Below are positions 1 through 9,676 of a stretch of 64,000 nucleotides of DNA, piece after piece (within the stretch, counting starts at the first letter, position 1; every line of letters begins with the position of its first letter). Both the position numbers and the translations under genes were made by a program. The DNA comes from Sphingomonadales bacterium. GTDB taxonomy: Bacteria > Pseudomonadota > Alphaproteobacteria > Sphingomonadales > Sphingomonadaceae. Location of the stretch: contig JAACPW010000013.1 of NCBI GenBank assembly GCA_009995225.1, forward strand, positions 1 through 64,000. The letters are read 5' to 3'. The notes under the pieces are model-generated. The model was given only the letters and a program-made list of their open reading frames with translations. It did not search any database and had not been told where the DNA came from.

Positions 1-100
1 TATCGCCACCCGCTACGACAAGACTATCCTATCCTTCGAAAGCTTCCTCAACCTCGCCGCCACTCGCCTATGGCTGAAGTCTTTTGTCAACACAGCCTAA
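1..100 (+). pseudogene. IS5-family transposase, C-terminal end (cut by window edge)
   Basis: Reading from base 2, the last 32 codons before the TAA at 98-100 encode a peptide starting IATRYDKT and ending RLWLKSFVNTA. This resembles the conserved C-terminus of IS5-group DDE transposases, where an R-Y-D-K motif precedes a run rich in F, L and N and the final LRSFVNT-like tail. The gene begins outside the window, so whether the element is intact cannot be judged. No terminal inverted repeat could be identified in the bases that follow. Confidence 0.7.
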
Positions 101-115
101 GAGCCTTACAACACC

Positions 116-206
116 CCGTTCGTGCTGAGCTTGTCGAAGCACTGTTCTTCTTATGGGAACACGGGACAAAGAAAGTGCAGCCCTTCGACAAGCTCAGGGC
201 GAACGG
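116..206. repeat. REPIN-like pair of inverted REP palindromes
   Basis: Bases 116-144 and 178-206 are inverted copies of each other, matching at 25 of 29 positions. The shared core is CTGAGCTTGTCGAAG or its complement. Each arm also contains its own small stem: GTGCT...AGCAC in the left arm, CCCT...AGGG in the right. The four differences between the arms fall as two pairs that keep these inner stems base-paired. Two REP units facing each other about 60 bp apart, between a transposase end and a gene, fit a REPIN. Repeats with this core are known from sphingomonad genomes; no other copy was noticed in this window. Confidence 0.7.
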
Positions 207-228
207 ATTTGTGATCTAGGAGAGAATC

Positions 229-1014
<786 letters not shown>

Positions 1015-1068
1015 CGCTCGGGGTGGCCGGATGGCCCCGCGCTGATCCAGCGTTTTGGTAAAGTCAGA

Positions 1069-1107
1069 CCGCCCCTGCGCGTTCCCGCGCGGGGGCGGTT
1101 TGCGTTT
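1069..1107 (+). terminator. rho-independent terminator after the SDR gene
   Basis: A 13-bp stem, CCGCCCCTGCGCG (1069-1081) against CGCGCGGGGGCGG (1086-1098), closes on the four-base loop TTCC with a single G-T wobble. TTTGCGTTT follows directly. This is a strong intrinsic terminator shape for the SDR transcript and separates it from the enoyl-CoA hydratase gene. Confidence 0.75.
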
Positions 1108-1300
1108 GTGGGCGGGGGGACGAGCTCTTTCCTACCGGGCTGGGTTACGGATAGCATCCTCGCCATGTCGCCTGCGCAATTTCCGTCCCCTTGCACCCCT
1201 CTCAAAACCACGCCGCCGGACAGGCTTGTTTTCGCTTTCTGGACAGTGTCTCATGTGTCTCCAACACGGGCGCCAAAGCCCTGATCGGGAGAGAGCCTGC

Positions 1301-2173
1301 ATGACCCAATACACCCAGATCACCGTCGAAAAGGCCGATGGCATCGCGACCGTCACGCTGAACCGGCCCCACAAGATGAACGCCTATACCCGCACGATGG
1401 GGGCGGAGATCATCGCCGCGATGGACGATATCGACGCCGATGATGCGGTGCGTGCGGTGATCTTCACCGGCGCGGGCGAGCGGGCGTTTTGCGCAGGCGC
1501 CGATCTGACCCCGGAAGGCGGCGGGCACGTATTCTCCGATCCGTCCGAAGTCACCGACCTGTCCGATCCCAAGGTGCGCGATGGCGGCGGCTTGCTGACG
1601 CTGCGTCTGTTTGAATCGAAAAAGCCGCTGATCTCCGCCTGCAACGGCGTGGCGGTGGGTGTCGGCGCAACGATGCAACTTGCCATGGACATCCGGCTGG
1701 CAAGCGAGACGGCGCGTTACGGCTTCGTGTTTGCGCGGCGCGGGATCGTGCCCGAGGCGGCGTCGAGCTGGTTCCTGCCGCGGCTTGTCGGCATCGCGCA
1801 GGCGCTGGAGTGGTGCTACACGGGCCGCATCTTCGGTGCCGAGGAAGCGAAGGGCGGCGGGCTGGTGCGCTCGATCCATGCGCCCGCCGATCTGCTTTCC
1901 GCCGCGCAGGCGCTGGCCCGCGAAATCGCTGACAACACCTCTGCCGTGTCCGTCGCCATGACGCGGGCGATGATGTGGCGGCTGATGAGCGCGGATCATC
2001 CGATGGAAGCCCACAAGATCGACAGCCGGGCGATCTACCGCCTGAGCCGCGGGGCCGATGCCAGCGAAGGCATCGCCAGCTTCCTCGAAAAGCGGCCCCC
2101 TGCCTATCCCGGCAAGGTCAGCGCCGATATGCCCGATTTCTACCCGTGGTGGGATGAACGCCCCTATGAGTGA
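1301..2173 (+). CDS. enoyl-CoA hydratase/isomerase family protein
   Basis: A 290-residue crotonase-fold protein. The two oxyanion-hole segments are CAGADL (64-69) and NGVAVGVGATM (115-125), and the general acid/base glutamate is probably Glu152 in GIVPEA. Such enzymes hydrate 2-enoyl-CoA in beta-oxidation; this one is somewhat longer than the 260-residue norm, with a C-terminal tail ending in aromatic residues. The frame stays open upstream to 1055, but the ATG at 1301, preceded by GGGAGAGAG, gives a normal N-terminus. Its stop overlaps the start of the following MarR gene (ATGAGTGA), so the two are co-translated. The exact acyl substrate cannot be read from sequence. Confidence 0.85.
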   Translation: MTQYTQITVEKADGIATVTLNRPHKMNAYTRTMGAEIIAAMDDIDADDAVRAVIFTGAGERAFCAGADLTPEGGGHVFSDPSEVTDLSDPKVRDGGGLLTLRLFESKKPLISACNGVAVGVGATMQLAMDIRLASETARYGFVFARRGIVPEAASSWFLPRLVGIAQALEWCYTGRIFGAEEAKGGGLVRSIHAPADLLSAAQALAREIADNTSAVSVAMTRAMMWRLMSADHPMEAHKIDSRAIYRLSRGADASEGIASFLEKRPPAYPGKVSADMPDFYPWWDERPYE

Positions 2174-2642
2174 CGATACCGGCGATCTGGCGGAGTTTCT
2201 GCCGTATCAGCTTTCGATTGCCTCCAATGCGGTGAGCGGCTTGATTGCCGAGCGGTATCGCAAACGCTTCGGGCTCAAGATCCCGGAGTGGCGGGTTATG
2301 GCGGTGCTTGGCGATCGCGGCAGCACGACCCAGCGCGCGTTGACCGCGGCGATCCTGATGGACAAGGTTGCGGTCAATCGCGCGGTCAAGGTGCTGGAGG
2401 AACGCGGGCTGATCGCACGGGTGCCCAATCCGGGCGATGGCCGATCGCATCTGTTGGCGCTGACGCCGGAGGGCAGGGCGATCCACGCCGAAGTCATGCC
2501 GCTGGCCCGCGCGACGGAACGTGAGCTGCTGGCCGATCTTGCCCCGGGTGAAGAGGACGCGTTGCGCCGCCTGCTGGGTGTTCTGCGCGCGAGCGCCATG
2601 CGGCTTGCCCGCCAGACGCAAAGCGGGCCGGAGCAGTATTGA
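2166..2642 (+). CDS. MarR family transcriptional regulator
   Basis: A 158-residue winged-helix protein of MarR size. The recognition-helix region is around residues 45-75 (TQRALTAAILMDKVAVNRAV), followed by the wing with the family's GDGRSH stretch near residues 88-93. MarR proteins bind palindromic operators as dimers and usually release them on binding a small ligand. The start codon lies inside the end of the enoyl-CoA hydratase gene (ATGAGTGA overlap), so it is likely to control that two-gene unit, possibly sensing a CoA-linked or aromatic compound. The ligand is unknown. Confidence 0.85.
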   Translation: MSDDTGDLAEFLPYQLSIASNAVSGLIAERYRKRFGLKIPEWRVMAVLGDRGSTTQRALTAAILMDKVAVNRAVKVLEERGLIARVPNPGDGRSHLLALTPEGRAIHAEVMPLARATERELLADLAPGEEDALRRLLGVLRASAMRLARQTQSGPEQY

Positions 2643-2657
2643 TCGTGCTCCGGCCCG
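2624..2657. terminator. bidirectional hairpin between convergent marR-type gene and tadC
   Basis: A perfect 12-bp inverted repeat, CGGGCCGGAGCA (2624-2635) and TGCTCCGGCCCG (2646-2657), with a ten-base loop that contains the stop codon of the MarR gene. It sits where two convergent genes end, so it can form in both transcripts. There is no clear T-run on either side, so termination efficiency is uncertain. Confidence 0.5.
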
Positions 2658-2681
2658 ATGCCTGTCGTTTGGAAGTCAATG

Positions 2682-3680
2682 CTAACTGGTGACGAAGTTG
2701 TCCGAGATCGAACACGCTGCCGGCCCCAGAATGACCACAAACAAGGTGGGCAAGATGAAGATGATCAGCGGCACGGTCATGATCGCGGGAAGGCGCGCAG
2801 CCTTTTCTTCGGCGCGCATCATGCGTTCGTTGCGGAACTCGGCAGAAAGAACCCGCAAGGCTGACGCAAGCGGTGTGCCGTAGCGTTCGGTCTGGACCAT
2901 GGTCGTCACCACGCCCTTCACCGCTTCCAGGTTGACGCGGTAGGCCAGGTTGTTGAACGCCATCTTGCGTTCGTTGAGGAACGACAGTTCGATGGCTGTC
3001 AGCGCGAATTCGTCGCCCAGCTCAGGATAGGCGCGGCCCAGTTCCTTGGCGACGCGATTGAACGCGGCGTCCACGGTCAGGCCCGCTTCGGCGCAGATCA
3101 CCAGCAAGTCGAGCGCGTCGGGCAGACCCTTCTGGATTTCCTTGGTGCGCTTTCCCGCCTTGTTGCTAAGATAGATTTCCGGCCCCTTGTAGGACATAAA
3201 CACGGTGCCGCCAAACACGCCCAGACGCGTCATCGGGCCCCAGTCCGGCCAAAATTCAATGCCGTAGATCAGCACGCCCATGATAACGCCCAGAACAATC
3301 GGCAAGATTGCTCGCATGCCGATAATCAGAACCGCGAGCTCCTTGTTGCGGTAGCCTGCGTGGGCCATTTTCTGCTGGATCGCCTTGATCTGGCTTTCCT
3401 GCAGCACGTTGAGACGGCCCAGGCTGTCCTTGACCTTGTCGGTTGTGTCGGTGCGGCGGACCAAGCTGGTGCGCTTCTTTGACCCCGAAACAACAATCCC
3501 GGCCTTCAACAGCTCGCGCCGTGCTTCCAGCGCCTTGACGCGCTTGGCCATCGGGTCGCGGATCGTGATCGCGGCATAGATTGCGAGCATGACCGCGAAA
3601 GCTGCAAGGCCAGCGAGCAGCGTGCCGATGAAGAGGACATCAAAGCCGAGCAGGGTCGGTCCGGTGGGTTGGTTGATCAT
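2682..3680 (-). CDS. tadC: Tad pilus inner-membrane platform protein TadC
   Basis: A 332-residue protein with a GspF/TadC-type domain in the C-terminal half (from about residue 165, KGLPDALDLLVICAEAGLTV) and hydrophobic segments near residues 10-35, 110-150 and at the C-terminus. TadC pairs with TadB to form the inner-membrane platform on which the motor ATPase builds or retracts the Flp pilus. The length is typical. It is the last gene of the minus-strand Tad operon, 19 bases after tadB, and ends opposite a hairpin shared with the convergent regulator gene. Confidence 0.88.
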   Translation of the reverse strand: MINQPTGPTLLGFDVLFIGTLLAGLAAFAVMLAIYAAITIRDPMAKRVKALEARRELLKAGIVVSGSKKRTSLVRRTDTTDKVKDSLGRLNVLQESQIKAIQQKMAHAGYRNKELAVLIIGMRAILPIVLGVIMGVLIYGIEFWPDWGPMTRLGVFGGTVFMSYKGPEIYLSNKAGKRTKEIQKGLPDALDLLVICAEAGLTVDAAFNRVAKELGRAYPELGDEFALTAIELSFLNERKMAFNNLAYRVNLEAVKGVVTTMVQTERYGTPLASALRVLSAEFRNERMMRAEEKAARLPAIMTVPLIIFILPTLFVVILGPAACSISDNFVTS

Positions 3681-3699
3681 GGTGTTGCGCCCCCCGCCA

Positions 3700-4671
3700 T
3701 CAAATTTCGAAACTGATCATCTTGGACATCATGAAGACGCCCAGACCCATCCACACCCCGGCGCCAAGGCCGGTGGCGATCAAGCGATCGTCCGTAAAGA
3801 AGCCGCCCATATATTCGGGATTGATGTACATGATCGCGGCGAACACCAGGAACGGCAGCGCGCCGATGATGTAGGCCGACGCCTTGGATTCCGAACTCAT
3901 GGCCCGGATCTTGAGCTTCATCTGCGCGCGCTTGCGTAGCACTTCGGCAAGATTGGACAGGGTTTCGGCAAGGTTGCCGCCCGTCTCGCGCTGGATCGCC
4001 AGCGTGATCGTGAAGAAGTTGAATTCGGCAATGCCAAGCTTGTCAGCGGTATCCTGAAGCGCATCTTCCATGGTCTTGCCGACCCTGATGCGGTCGATAA
4101 TGTTCTTGAATTCGACACCTACCGGGCCCGGCACTTCGGTCGCGATGATGCCGAGCGTTTCGGTCACCGGCAAGCCGGAACGCAAGCCGCGCACCAGCAA
4201 TTCGATCCCGTCCGGAAACTTGGTGATGAACTGGTTGGTGCGTTTGTTCATGAGGTGGCCGACGATCATGTGTGGCAGCCCGGCGCCGACCAACAGGCCG
4301 ACCCCGAGCGAAAGCAGCGGGGCCCGGCTGAGGACGTACACCACCACCGCGATGCCCATCGCCAGCCCGATCGACGTGTAAAGATACTGGGACACGGCCC
4401 AGCCCTTGCCGGTCCGGTCGAGACGGATGGCAAGAGCTTCGCTGCGCGAGCCTGAACCTGCGACCTTGAATGTCTTGGGCTTACGAGCGGCGACAGCGCG
4501 CTTGAACTGGGCATCGACCTTGGCGTCGACGCTTTCCGAGTGGCGGTCGCGCAAGGACTGCACCCGGCGCTTTTGCGCCTTGGAAGAGCCGGAACTGGTA
4601 ACCGCGACATAGCCCATGACCAGCACGGAGAAGATCACCAGCGTGATGAACAGGGTTTGGATGAATTCCAT
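3700..4671 (-). CDS. tadB: Tad pilus inner-membrane platform protein TadB
   Basis: A 323-residue GspF-domain protein. There is an N-terminal membrane segment (about residues 5-25), a basic cytoplasmic stretch, two central membrane helices (about 95-135) and the TadB signature region FPDGIELLVRGLRSGLPV followed by paired C-terminal helices. It partners TadC in the pilus platform. An AGGAA ribosome site precedes the ATG. It starts 110 bases after cpaE ends; in most tad operons the cpaF/tadA ATPase gene occupies this position, and here there is only a short non-coding gap. Confidence 0.88.
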   Translation of the reverse strand: MEFIQTLFITLVIFSVLVMGYVAVTSSGSSKAQKRRVQSLRDRHSESVDAKVDAQFKRAVAARKPKTFKVAGSGSRSEALAIRLDRTGKGWAVSQYLYTSIGLAMGIAVVVYVLSRAPLLSLGVGLLVGAGLPHMIVGHLMNKRTNQFITKFPDGIELLVRGLRSGLPVTETLGIIATEVPGPVGVEFKNIIDRIRVGKTMEDALQDTADKLGIAEFNFFTITLAIQRETGGNLAETLSNLAEVLRKRAQMKLKIRAMSSESKASAYIIGALPFLVFAAIMYINPEYMGGFFTDDRLIATGLGAGVWMGLGVFMMSKMISFEI

Positions 4672-4781
4672 GGCTGTGGTTCCTGGCTCGGTCCGCCGGG
4701 CTGCGGCGGTTTAGGTGCTGTGTCACCGCACGAGGGGGCGGGGCGCCGTGGCACACGCCGCGTCCCCCATGCCGTCGACGG
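4672..4781 (-). other. short cpaE-tadB spacer where cpaF/tadA is expected
   Basis: This 110-base gap separates cpaE from tadB on the minus strand. It holds a small hairpin, CCGCCG-GGCTG-CGGCGG (4693-4709), and the tadB ribosome site. I see no reading frame or remnant that resembles the C-terminus of the CpaF/TadA ATPase. See the finding on the missing motor gene. Confidence 0.6.
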
Positions 4782-6062
4782 TCAGTCGGCCTTGGTCAGG
4801 TCGACCTTAGGCTTCTTGGAAAGCATGGCCTTGAAGTCGAAGTTGCCCAGCAGCGACTTCTTCTCGCCGGTCAACGCGGCGGGATCTTCCGAGCTCACAC
4901 CCATCACGCGCTCGGCAATCTGCCGGATCGCGGCGGTCGCCTTGCTCGAACGGTTGGCGTCGACGAAGACCTGGCCCAGCTTGGCCGCGTTGGATGCCGC
5001 CTTGAAGTCGTAGGGCACCACAAAGTCGATCTTGCGCTCGATCGAGGCTTCGAAGTCCGACTTGCTGATCTCGGCGAGCCCCGGCTGCACCTTGTTGGCG
5101 ACGATCATCGGATGCGCATGGTTCGCGTTGGCCTTGAGCCACGAAAGAATGCGGATCGTGTCGCGCGCCGAAGCCAGCGTCAGTTCGCATGTAAGCACAA
5201 CCAGATTTACGTCCGCCAGCAACTGCGGGAAGTTGATGAGCATGTTGCGCGGCATGTCGATAACCGTCATTTCGAACGCCTGACGGAATTCATCCTCAAG
5301 TTGGACGAAGGCCGAGCCATCGGTCATCAGCGGCTGATTGATCGGCGCTTCAGCCGACAGGATCGACAGATTGTCACTGGCCCGCACCATCGCCCGTTCA
5401 ATGAACAACGGGTCGATGCGGCTCGGGTTCTCGATCGCGTCTGTCAGGCCACGGCCCGGCTCAAGATCCAGCGCCAGCGCGCCGGTGCCGAAATGGATAT
5501 CGAGATCGAGCAGCGCAGTGGCCGCCTTGTGCTGATCGGCAAACAACCACGCCAGCGATGTCGCCAGCGTCGAGGCGCCGACACCGCCGCGGGTGCCAAC
5601 GACGGCGGTGGAGATATGACGCTTGGCCGCATCGGCATCGCCCGCCTTGGGGGACATGAACACCGCCAGCGCCTGACTGAGTGCATCATGCACTTGCTGG
5701 GCTGAAAGTGGCTTGAGCAGGTAATCGTGAATGCCGCTCGAAAGCAGGTCGCGATAGAGCCGCACGTCATTGACCTGGCCGATGGCGATCACCACCGTGC
5801 CCGGCTCGCACACTTCGGCGAGCGCATTGATGTCGTTCAGCGGATCGCCGCTTTCCGACAGGTCAACGATCAGAATCGCCGGGCTGGCGCTGACAGAAAG
5901 CGATTGCACCGCGTTGCGCAGGCCACCCTTGTTGCACTTTTCCGGCTGCCAGCCGAGTTCGATCACCACCGGACGCAGCACGTCCAGCGAATTGTCATCG
6001 CAGATATAGGCCGCAAAGGGATCGCGATTTCCGGGGATGCCGGATTTCCAGGGAGCATTCAT
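4782..6062 (-). CDS. cpaE: Tad pilus localisation/assembly ATPase-like protein CpaE (TadZ)
   Basis: A 426-residue protein of the CpaE/TadZ family, which places the Tad machine at a cell pole. Residues 1-135 form an atypical receiver-like domain with Asp67 in ILIVDL and Lys117 in LLKP. From residue 150 comes a ParA/MinD-type domain whose Walker A reads GTRGGVGAST (156-165). The usual signature lysine is Arg and the P-loop lysine is Ala. Related CpaE proteins also have altered P-loops, so this fits the family, but it suggests weak or no ATP hydrolysis. It lies three bases after cpaD and before tadB. Confidence 0.88.
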   Translation of the reverse strand: MNAPWKSGIPGNRDPFAAYICDDNSLDVLRPVVIELGWQPEKCNKGGLRNAVQSLSVSASPAILIVDLSESGDPLNDINALAEVCEPGTVVIAIGQVNDVRLYRDLLSSGIHDYLLKPLSAQQVHDALSQALAVFMSPKAGDADAAKRHISTAVVGTRGGVGASTLATSLAWLFADQHKAATALLDLDIHFGTGALALDLEPGRGLTDAIENPSRIDPLFIERAMVRASDNLSILSAEAPINQPLMTDGSAFVQLEDEFRQAFEMTVIDMPRNMLINFPQLLADVNLVVLTCELTLASARDTIRILSWLKANANHAHPMIVANKVQPGLAEISKSDFEASIERKIDFVVPYDFKAASNAAKLGQVFVDANRSSKATAAIRQIAERVMGVSSEDPAALTGEKKSLLGNFDFKAMLSKKPKVDLTKAD

Positions 6063-6065
6063 GGC

Positions 6066-6725
6066 TTAGTTACCTCCTCCGCCGCCAACGGCTCCTGCCG
6101 CCTGCAAGCCGCCCGCGCCGGTGGGCGGTGTTTCACGATAGGTCGAAATCGCCTTGTTCGATGTGGCGATCACGGTTTCGCTGGCGCCCTTCTTGCCCTC
6201 AAGCAGATCTTGCGGATCGGCGACCATGGCGGCCAGATTGCTGTTGACCGCACATCCGTAACCGGGGCTGAGGCCGTTGGTGTAGTTCATGTCCGATTTG
6301 GCCGACCAGTCCGGGCAGCCCGGCACGCTTGCGGTGGTGCGCGTGATGACCACGCGGGCCTGACCCGGCTGGACATAACCTGCGGTAACCGGTGCGGTAT
6401 CGCTGAGCATCAGGCCATAACGGCCGGCAAGATCGCGGATCGCAGCGTCCACGGCAGGGTTCTGGCCCGGATTTTCGATCGCGATGCGATCGCCGTAACG
6501 CAGGTCCATCGTCTCAAACCAGCCATTGAGGCGCTGTTGTTCGGAAATCGGCAGGCCGGATGTGGTGGTGTTGACGTCAAGCACCATGTTGGTGCGGGCG
6601 ACCACCGGAACCTTCTCGGAATAGAGCGAGGCGTTGGAGGGCATCCCGGCGCAACCGGCAAGGCCAAGGCCAAGCGTCAGTGCGATTGCGAGCTTGGGGA
6701 GCGTGGTGTGTCGTGCAATGGGCAT
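6066..6725 (-). CDS. cpaD: Tad pilus lipoprotein CpaD
   Basis: A 219-residue lipoprotein of the CpaD family, thought to assist or stabilise the CpaC secretin in the outer membrane. The signal peptide ends in the lipobox LAGC with Cys25. The frame stays open upstream to 7043, inside cpaC, but that part is out-of-frame cpaC sequence. The ATG at 6725, preceded by AAAGGTGA, gives a proper lipoprotein signal. The C-terminal 15 residues are glycine-rich. The gene lies 19 bases after cpaC within the Tad operon. Confidence 0.85.
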   Translation of the reverse strand: MPIARHTTLPKLAIALTLGLGLAGCAGMPSNASLYSEKVPVVARTNMVLDVNTTTSGLPISEQQRLNGWFETMDLRYGDRIAIENPGQNPAVDAAIRDLAGRYGLMLSDTAPVTAGYVQPGQARVVITRTTASVPGCPDWSAKSDMNYTNGLSPGYGCAVNSNLAAMVADPQDLLEGKKGASETVIATSNKAISTYRETPPTGAGGLQAAGAVGGGGGN

Positions 6726-6744
6726 CGTGGTCACCTTTCTCACG

Positions 6745-8382
6745 TTAGAGGCTAAAGCCCGGGGCCGCGGCATTGGCCTCGCGTTCCTCACGGCGGTTCT
6801 TCTTGTCGGCGCGGCGCGGTTGTTCGGGCTGCGCCGGGACGATGGCGACAGGGTCGGTCTGGCCGACTTCAGGCTGCGGTGCATCGGGTTCAGCAGCGAC
6901 CGGGCCGGGGCGCTGTTGGCCCGAAATACCGGCGTTGTCCTGGTAGCCCAACAGCTGCTCGGCCTCGTTGGCGGATCGAAAACCATCGGTCGGCAGCTTG
7001 ATGTCCTTCGCGTCCACCGGCTTGACCAGATAGGGTGTGACAATGATCACCAGCTCGGTCTCGCCCTTGCGGAAACTGCGGCTGCGGAACAGGTTGCCAA
7101 GGATCGGCACGTCACCCAGACCCGGCGCTTTTTCCAGCGAGTTCTGGGAATTGGCGCTCATCAGGCCCGCAATCATGAAGCTTTGGCCCGAACCCAGTTC
7201 CACCGTCGTTTCGGTGCGGCGGGTGGTGATCGAAGGGACCTGAAAGCCATTGAGGGTGATCGCGCCTTGCGTCGAAAGTTCGGAGACTTCCGGGCGGACG
7301 CGCATCGAAATGCGACCGTTGGAAAGCACCGTCGGGGTGTAGGCGAGGCTGACGCCGAACTGGCGGAACTGCACGGTCACCTGGCCAAGGCCCTGAGCCA
7401 GCGGGATCGGAAATTCGCCGCCGGCCAGGAATGTGGCGGTTTCGCCGGAAAGCGCGGTGAGGTTGGGTTCGGTGATGGTGGTCACCAGACCCAGCCGTTC
7501 GGACAGATCGAGCGCGGCCAGCGTGTCGATGCCGAACAGACGGCCGATGCCGGCAAGTGTCGTGCCGCCGGCCGAGTCGACGCCGGGCCCTGTGATGGTT
7601 TCGGTTACAAAGGAGCCATCGGTGTTGAGGACCGGCAGACCGTTGGCACCAATCACCGGCACCTTGATGCTTGCCCCTGCGGCGCCATTACCAACGTTCA
7701 GCGGGCCTCCGTAATTGAAGCCACCCGCTTGCCCCAAGCGGCCACCCGTGCCGACTCCGAACCGAAAACCGCCAGTGGCGTCCGCCACGTTGAGATTGCC
7801 GCCGATCTCGCGAACCAGGGTGCGGCTGACTTCGGCAAACTTGACATGGAGGTTGACCTGTAACGGCGTGGCCGTCTTCAGGCGGCCGATGACGTTGGCC
7901 TCTTCGCCCAGAAATGCCGTCACCAGCCGTTCGGCCTCAGCTGCGTCCTCGGGCGCGGCCACGGTGCCCGTAAGCAGCACGGTGTTGGTGCCCATGGTCG
8001 AAATGTTGATCTTGGCTTCAGGCATGGCCATCGCCAGCATCTGATCAATGCTGCCGATGTTGGATCCCACCCGGATGTTCGCCGAGAAGATCACATCGCC
8101 GCGATCATTGCTGGCGTAGATGGTGGTTTCACCCCCCGCCTTGCCGAACACATAAAGCTGGCGCTGCGACTTCACCTGGACGTCGGCGACCGAGTCATTG
8201 GCGACAAACACGTCCGCCATTGTGCCCGGCACTGTCACCAGCTCGCCCTTACCGATCGACAGGACGATTTCCTGCGCCGGGCTGACGACCTGCTGCGCGG
8301 TGGCGGTTGCCGCCGGCATCGCTGCGATCGGCACTGCGGCCAGCGCAGCTCCCAGCAGCTTCATCTTGAAAGTGCGTGTCAT
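6745..8382 (-). CDS. cpaC: Tad pilus outer-membrane secretin CpaC (RcpA)
   Basis: A 545-residue secretin that forms the outer-membrane channel for the Flp pilus. After a Sec signal peptide (about residues 1-30) come an N-terminal pilus-formation domain, a BON-like segment (about 100-160) and the secretin domain (about 240-460), which contains the family's FLAGGEFPIP and VELGSGQSFMIAGL stretches. A proline- and basic-rich tail follows. I chose the ATG at 8382 because it directly precedes the signal peptide and has an AAGGGGGG site. An ATG at 8454, with GAGAGG upstream, would add 24 residues ahead of the signal and remains possible. Confidence 0.87.
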   Translation of the reverse strand: MTRTFKMKLLGAALAAVPIAAMPAATATAQQVVSPAQEIVLSIGKGELVTVPGTMADVFVANDSVADVQVKSQRQLYVFGKAGGETTIYASNDRGDVIFSANIRVGSNIGSIDQMLAMAMPEAKINISTMGTNTVLLTGTVAAPEDAAEAERLVTAFLGEEANVIGRLKTATPLQVNLHVKFAEVSRTLVREIGGNLNVADATGGFRFGVGTGGRLGQAGGFNYGGPLNVGNGAAGASIKVPVIGANGLPVLNTDGSFVTETITGPGVDSAGGTTLAGIGRLFGIDTLAALDLSERLGLVTTITEPNLTALSGETATFLAGGEFPIPLAQGLGQVTVQFRQFGVSLAYTPTVLSNGRISMRVRPEVSELSTQGAITLNGFQVPSITTRRTETTVELGSGQSFMIAGLMSANSQNSLEKAPGLGDVPILGNLFRSRSFRKGETELVIIVTPYLVKPVDAKDIKLPTDGFRSANEAEQLLGYQDNAGISGQQRPGPVAAEPDAPQPEVGQTDPVAIVPAQPEQPRRADKKNRREEREANAAAPGFSL

Positions 8383-8468
8383 GGTTTGCCCCCCTTCGGG
8401 TGTGCCACGGCGTGCCTGAAAAGCAGGCAAGCGATAGGTCATGATGTTCGACATGGATCCGACGCCTC

Positions 8469-9587
8469 TCAGTTGATCACGGTCAAGCCAGCGGCCGGCA
8501 GTGATTGCCCGGCGCGGCGGATACCGCTTTGCTGGTTGGAGAGGATCGTCGTGCTGTTGCCTCTGGCGCTGACCGCTGTGTCTTCCGTATTCTTGCCGCG
8601 GGTTACCCGCACACTCGGACCGGAATAGGCGGGCGCAGCGTTCCCGGCCGAGGGACCTTCAGCGCGGGCCTGAGCCGGCGCAGGGGTGTTTTCGCTTCCG
8701 GCCGCCCGCGCCTTGGGCGGGATGGTCGTGCGCTGGAAGCGTGAAACATCGCCGCCCGTGACAAAGGTTGTGCCCTTGTCGATCGGACGCGACATGGCGG
8801 CCTTCAGCATCTTTTCTTCCTGCTCGGGCGTGGCGTTCGCAGGCAGCTGGATATCGCCCGATGCGACCGCGCGTTCCAGTTCGGCCGGGCTGTCAGCAAG
8901 CGAGCGCAGCACCAGGCTGATCGTCCCGAGGGTCTGTGCCACGGCAACCTTTTCCGCGATCTTGGGCGTCACTTCGAGCGTGACGTTGCTGAACTGGTTG
9001 ACCACGGTCTTGCCGTTTTCGTCGGAGGTCTTCTCGACCGTCTGATCGGTGGCCAGCACCCGCAGGTTGCGCAGCACCGTTTCGGCGGTCTTGAGAGCTT
9101 CGCCATCACCGCCGCCTGCGACATTCTGCGTCAGGACGAGATCAACGCGATCACCGGCGAAGATGAAACCTGCTACCCCGGTCGTTGCCGACACAGGAAC
9201 GGTGACAGCCCGCATTCCCGGCCCGAGCGCCGCAGCCAGGAAGCCGCGATCGCCCGGCGCAACCAGTGAGCCTTGCGTCACCGGCTCGCCGGCTGTGATC
9301 GGATAGCGCACCACGGTGCCCAGCAGCGTGTTCATGTCCGCTTCGCCGTCAATGAAGTAGGCGTCCTGCACCAGTTCGGTGGGCCAGGGCTGGAACCCCA
9401 GCGCGTCTGCGGTAATGATCGTTCCCGCCGTCAGAGCCCGCTTGGCAACAAGCACGCGCGGCCCGGTGGGCTGCGTCGCTTCGGCAACGGGAGCTGTGCT
9501 TCCGGTGAACATGCTCCGTGCGGCAAAGGCCGTCCCGATCGCGATGATCAGCGCGCCGAGCAGCAGAACCAGTTTCTTCCTATCCAT
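8469..9587 (-). CDS. cpaB: Tad pilus assembly protein CpaB (RcpC)
   Basis: A 372-residue CpaB protein. The N-terminus has one membrane anchor (about residues 5-25, LVLLLGALIIAIGTAF), followed by an SAF domain (about 45-110, with the AKRALTAGTIITADAL start) and the RcpC/CpaB domain to about residue 290. The last 80 residues are low in complexity and rich in A, G, P and S. CpaB is periplasmic and works with the secretin, possibly contacting peptidoglycan. It lies between cpaA and cpaC in the operon. Confidence 0.87.
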   Translation of the reverse strand: MDRKKLVLLLGALIIAIGTAFAARSMFTGSTAPVAEATQPTGPRVLVAKRALTAGTIITADALGFQPWPTELVQDAYFIDGEADMNTLLGTVVRYPITAGEPVTQGSLVAPGDRGFLAAALGPGMRAVTVPVSATTGVAGFIFAGDRVDLVLTQNVAGGGDGEALKTAETVLRNLRVLATDQTVEKTSDENGKTVVNQFSNVTLEVTPKIAEKVAVAQTLGTISLVLRSLADSPAELERAVASGDIQLPANATPEQEEKMLKAAMSRPIDKGTTFVTGGDVSRFQRTTIPPKARAAGSENTPAPAQARAEGPSAGNAAPAYSGPSVRVTRGKNTEDTAVSARGNSTTILSNQQSGIRRAGQSLPAAGLTVIN

Positions 9588-9676
9588 GGCTCAATAAGCC
9601 CCCTCGTAAATGCCCTTGGTTGGTTGACGGGCAGGTATGGTTGCGATGCGTAAGTCGTGACTGGTTAAGATCGGGT

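Noticed and set aside
5727..7863. Two long plus-strand open frames (5727-6755 and 6634-7863)
   Set aside because: They are antisense to cpaE, cpaD and cpaC, which are clearly real, and have no recognisable protein features.
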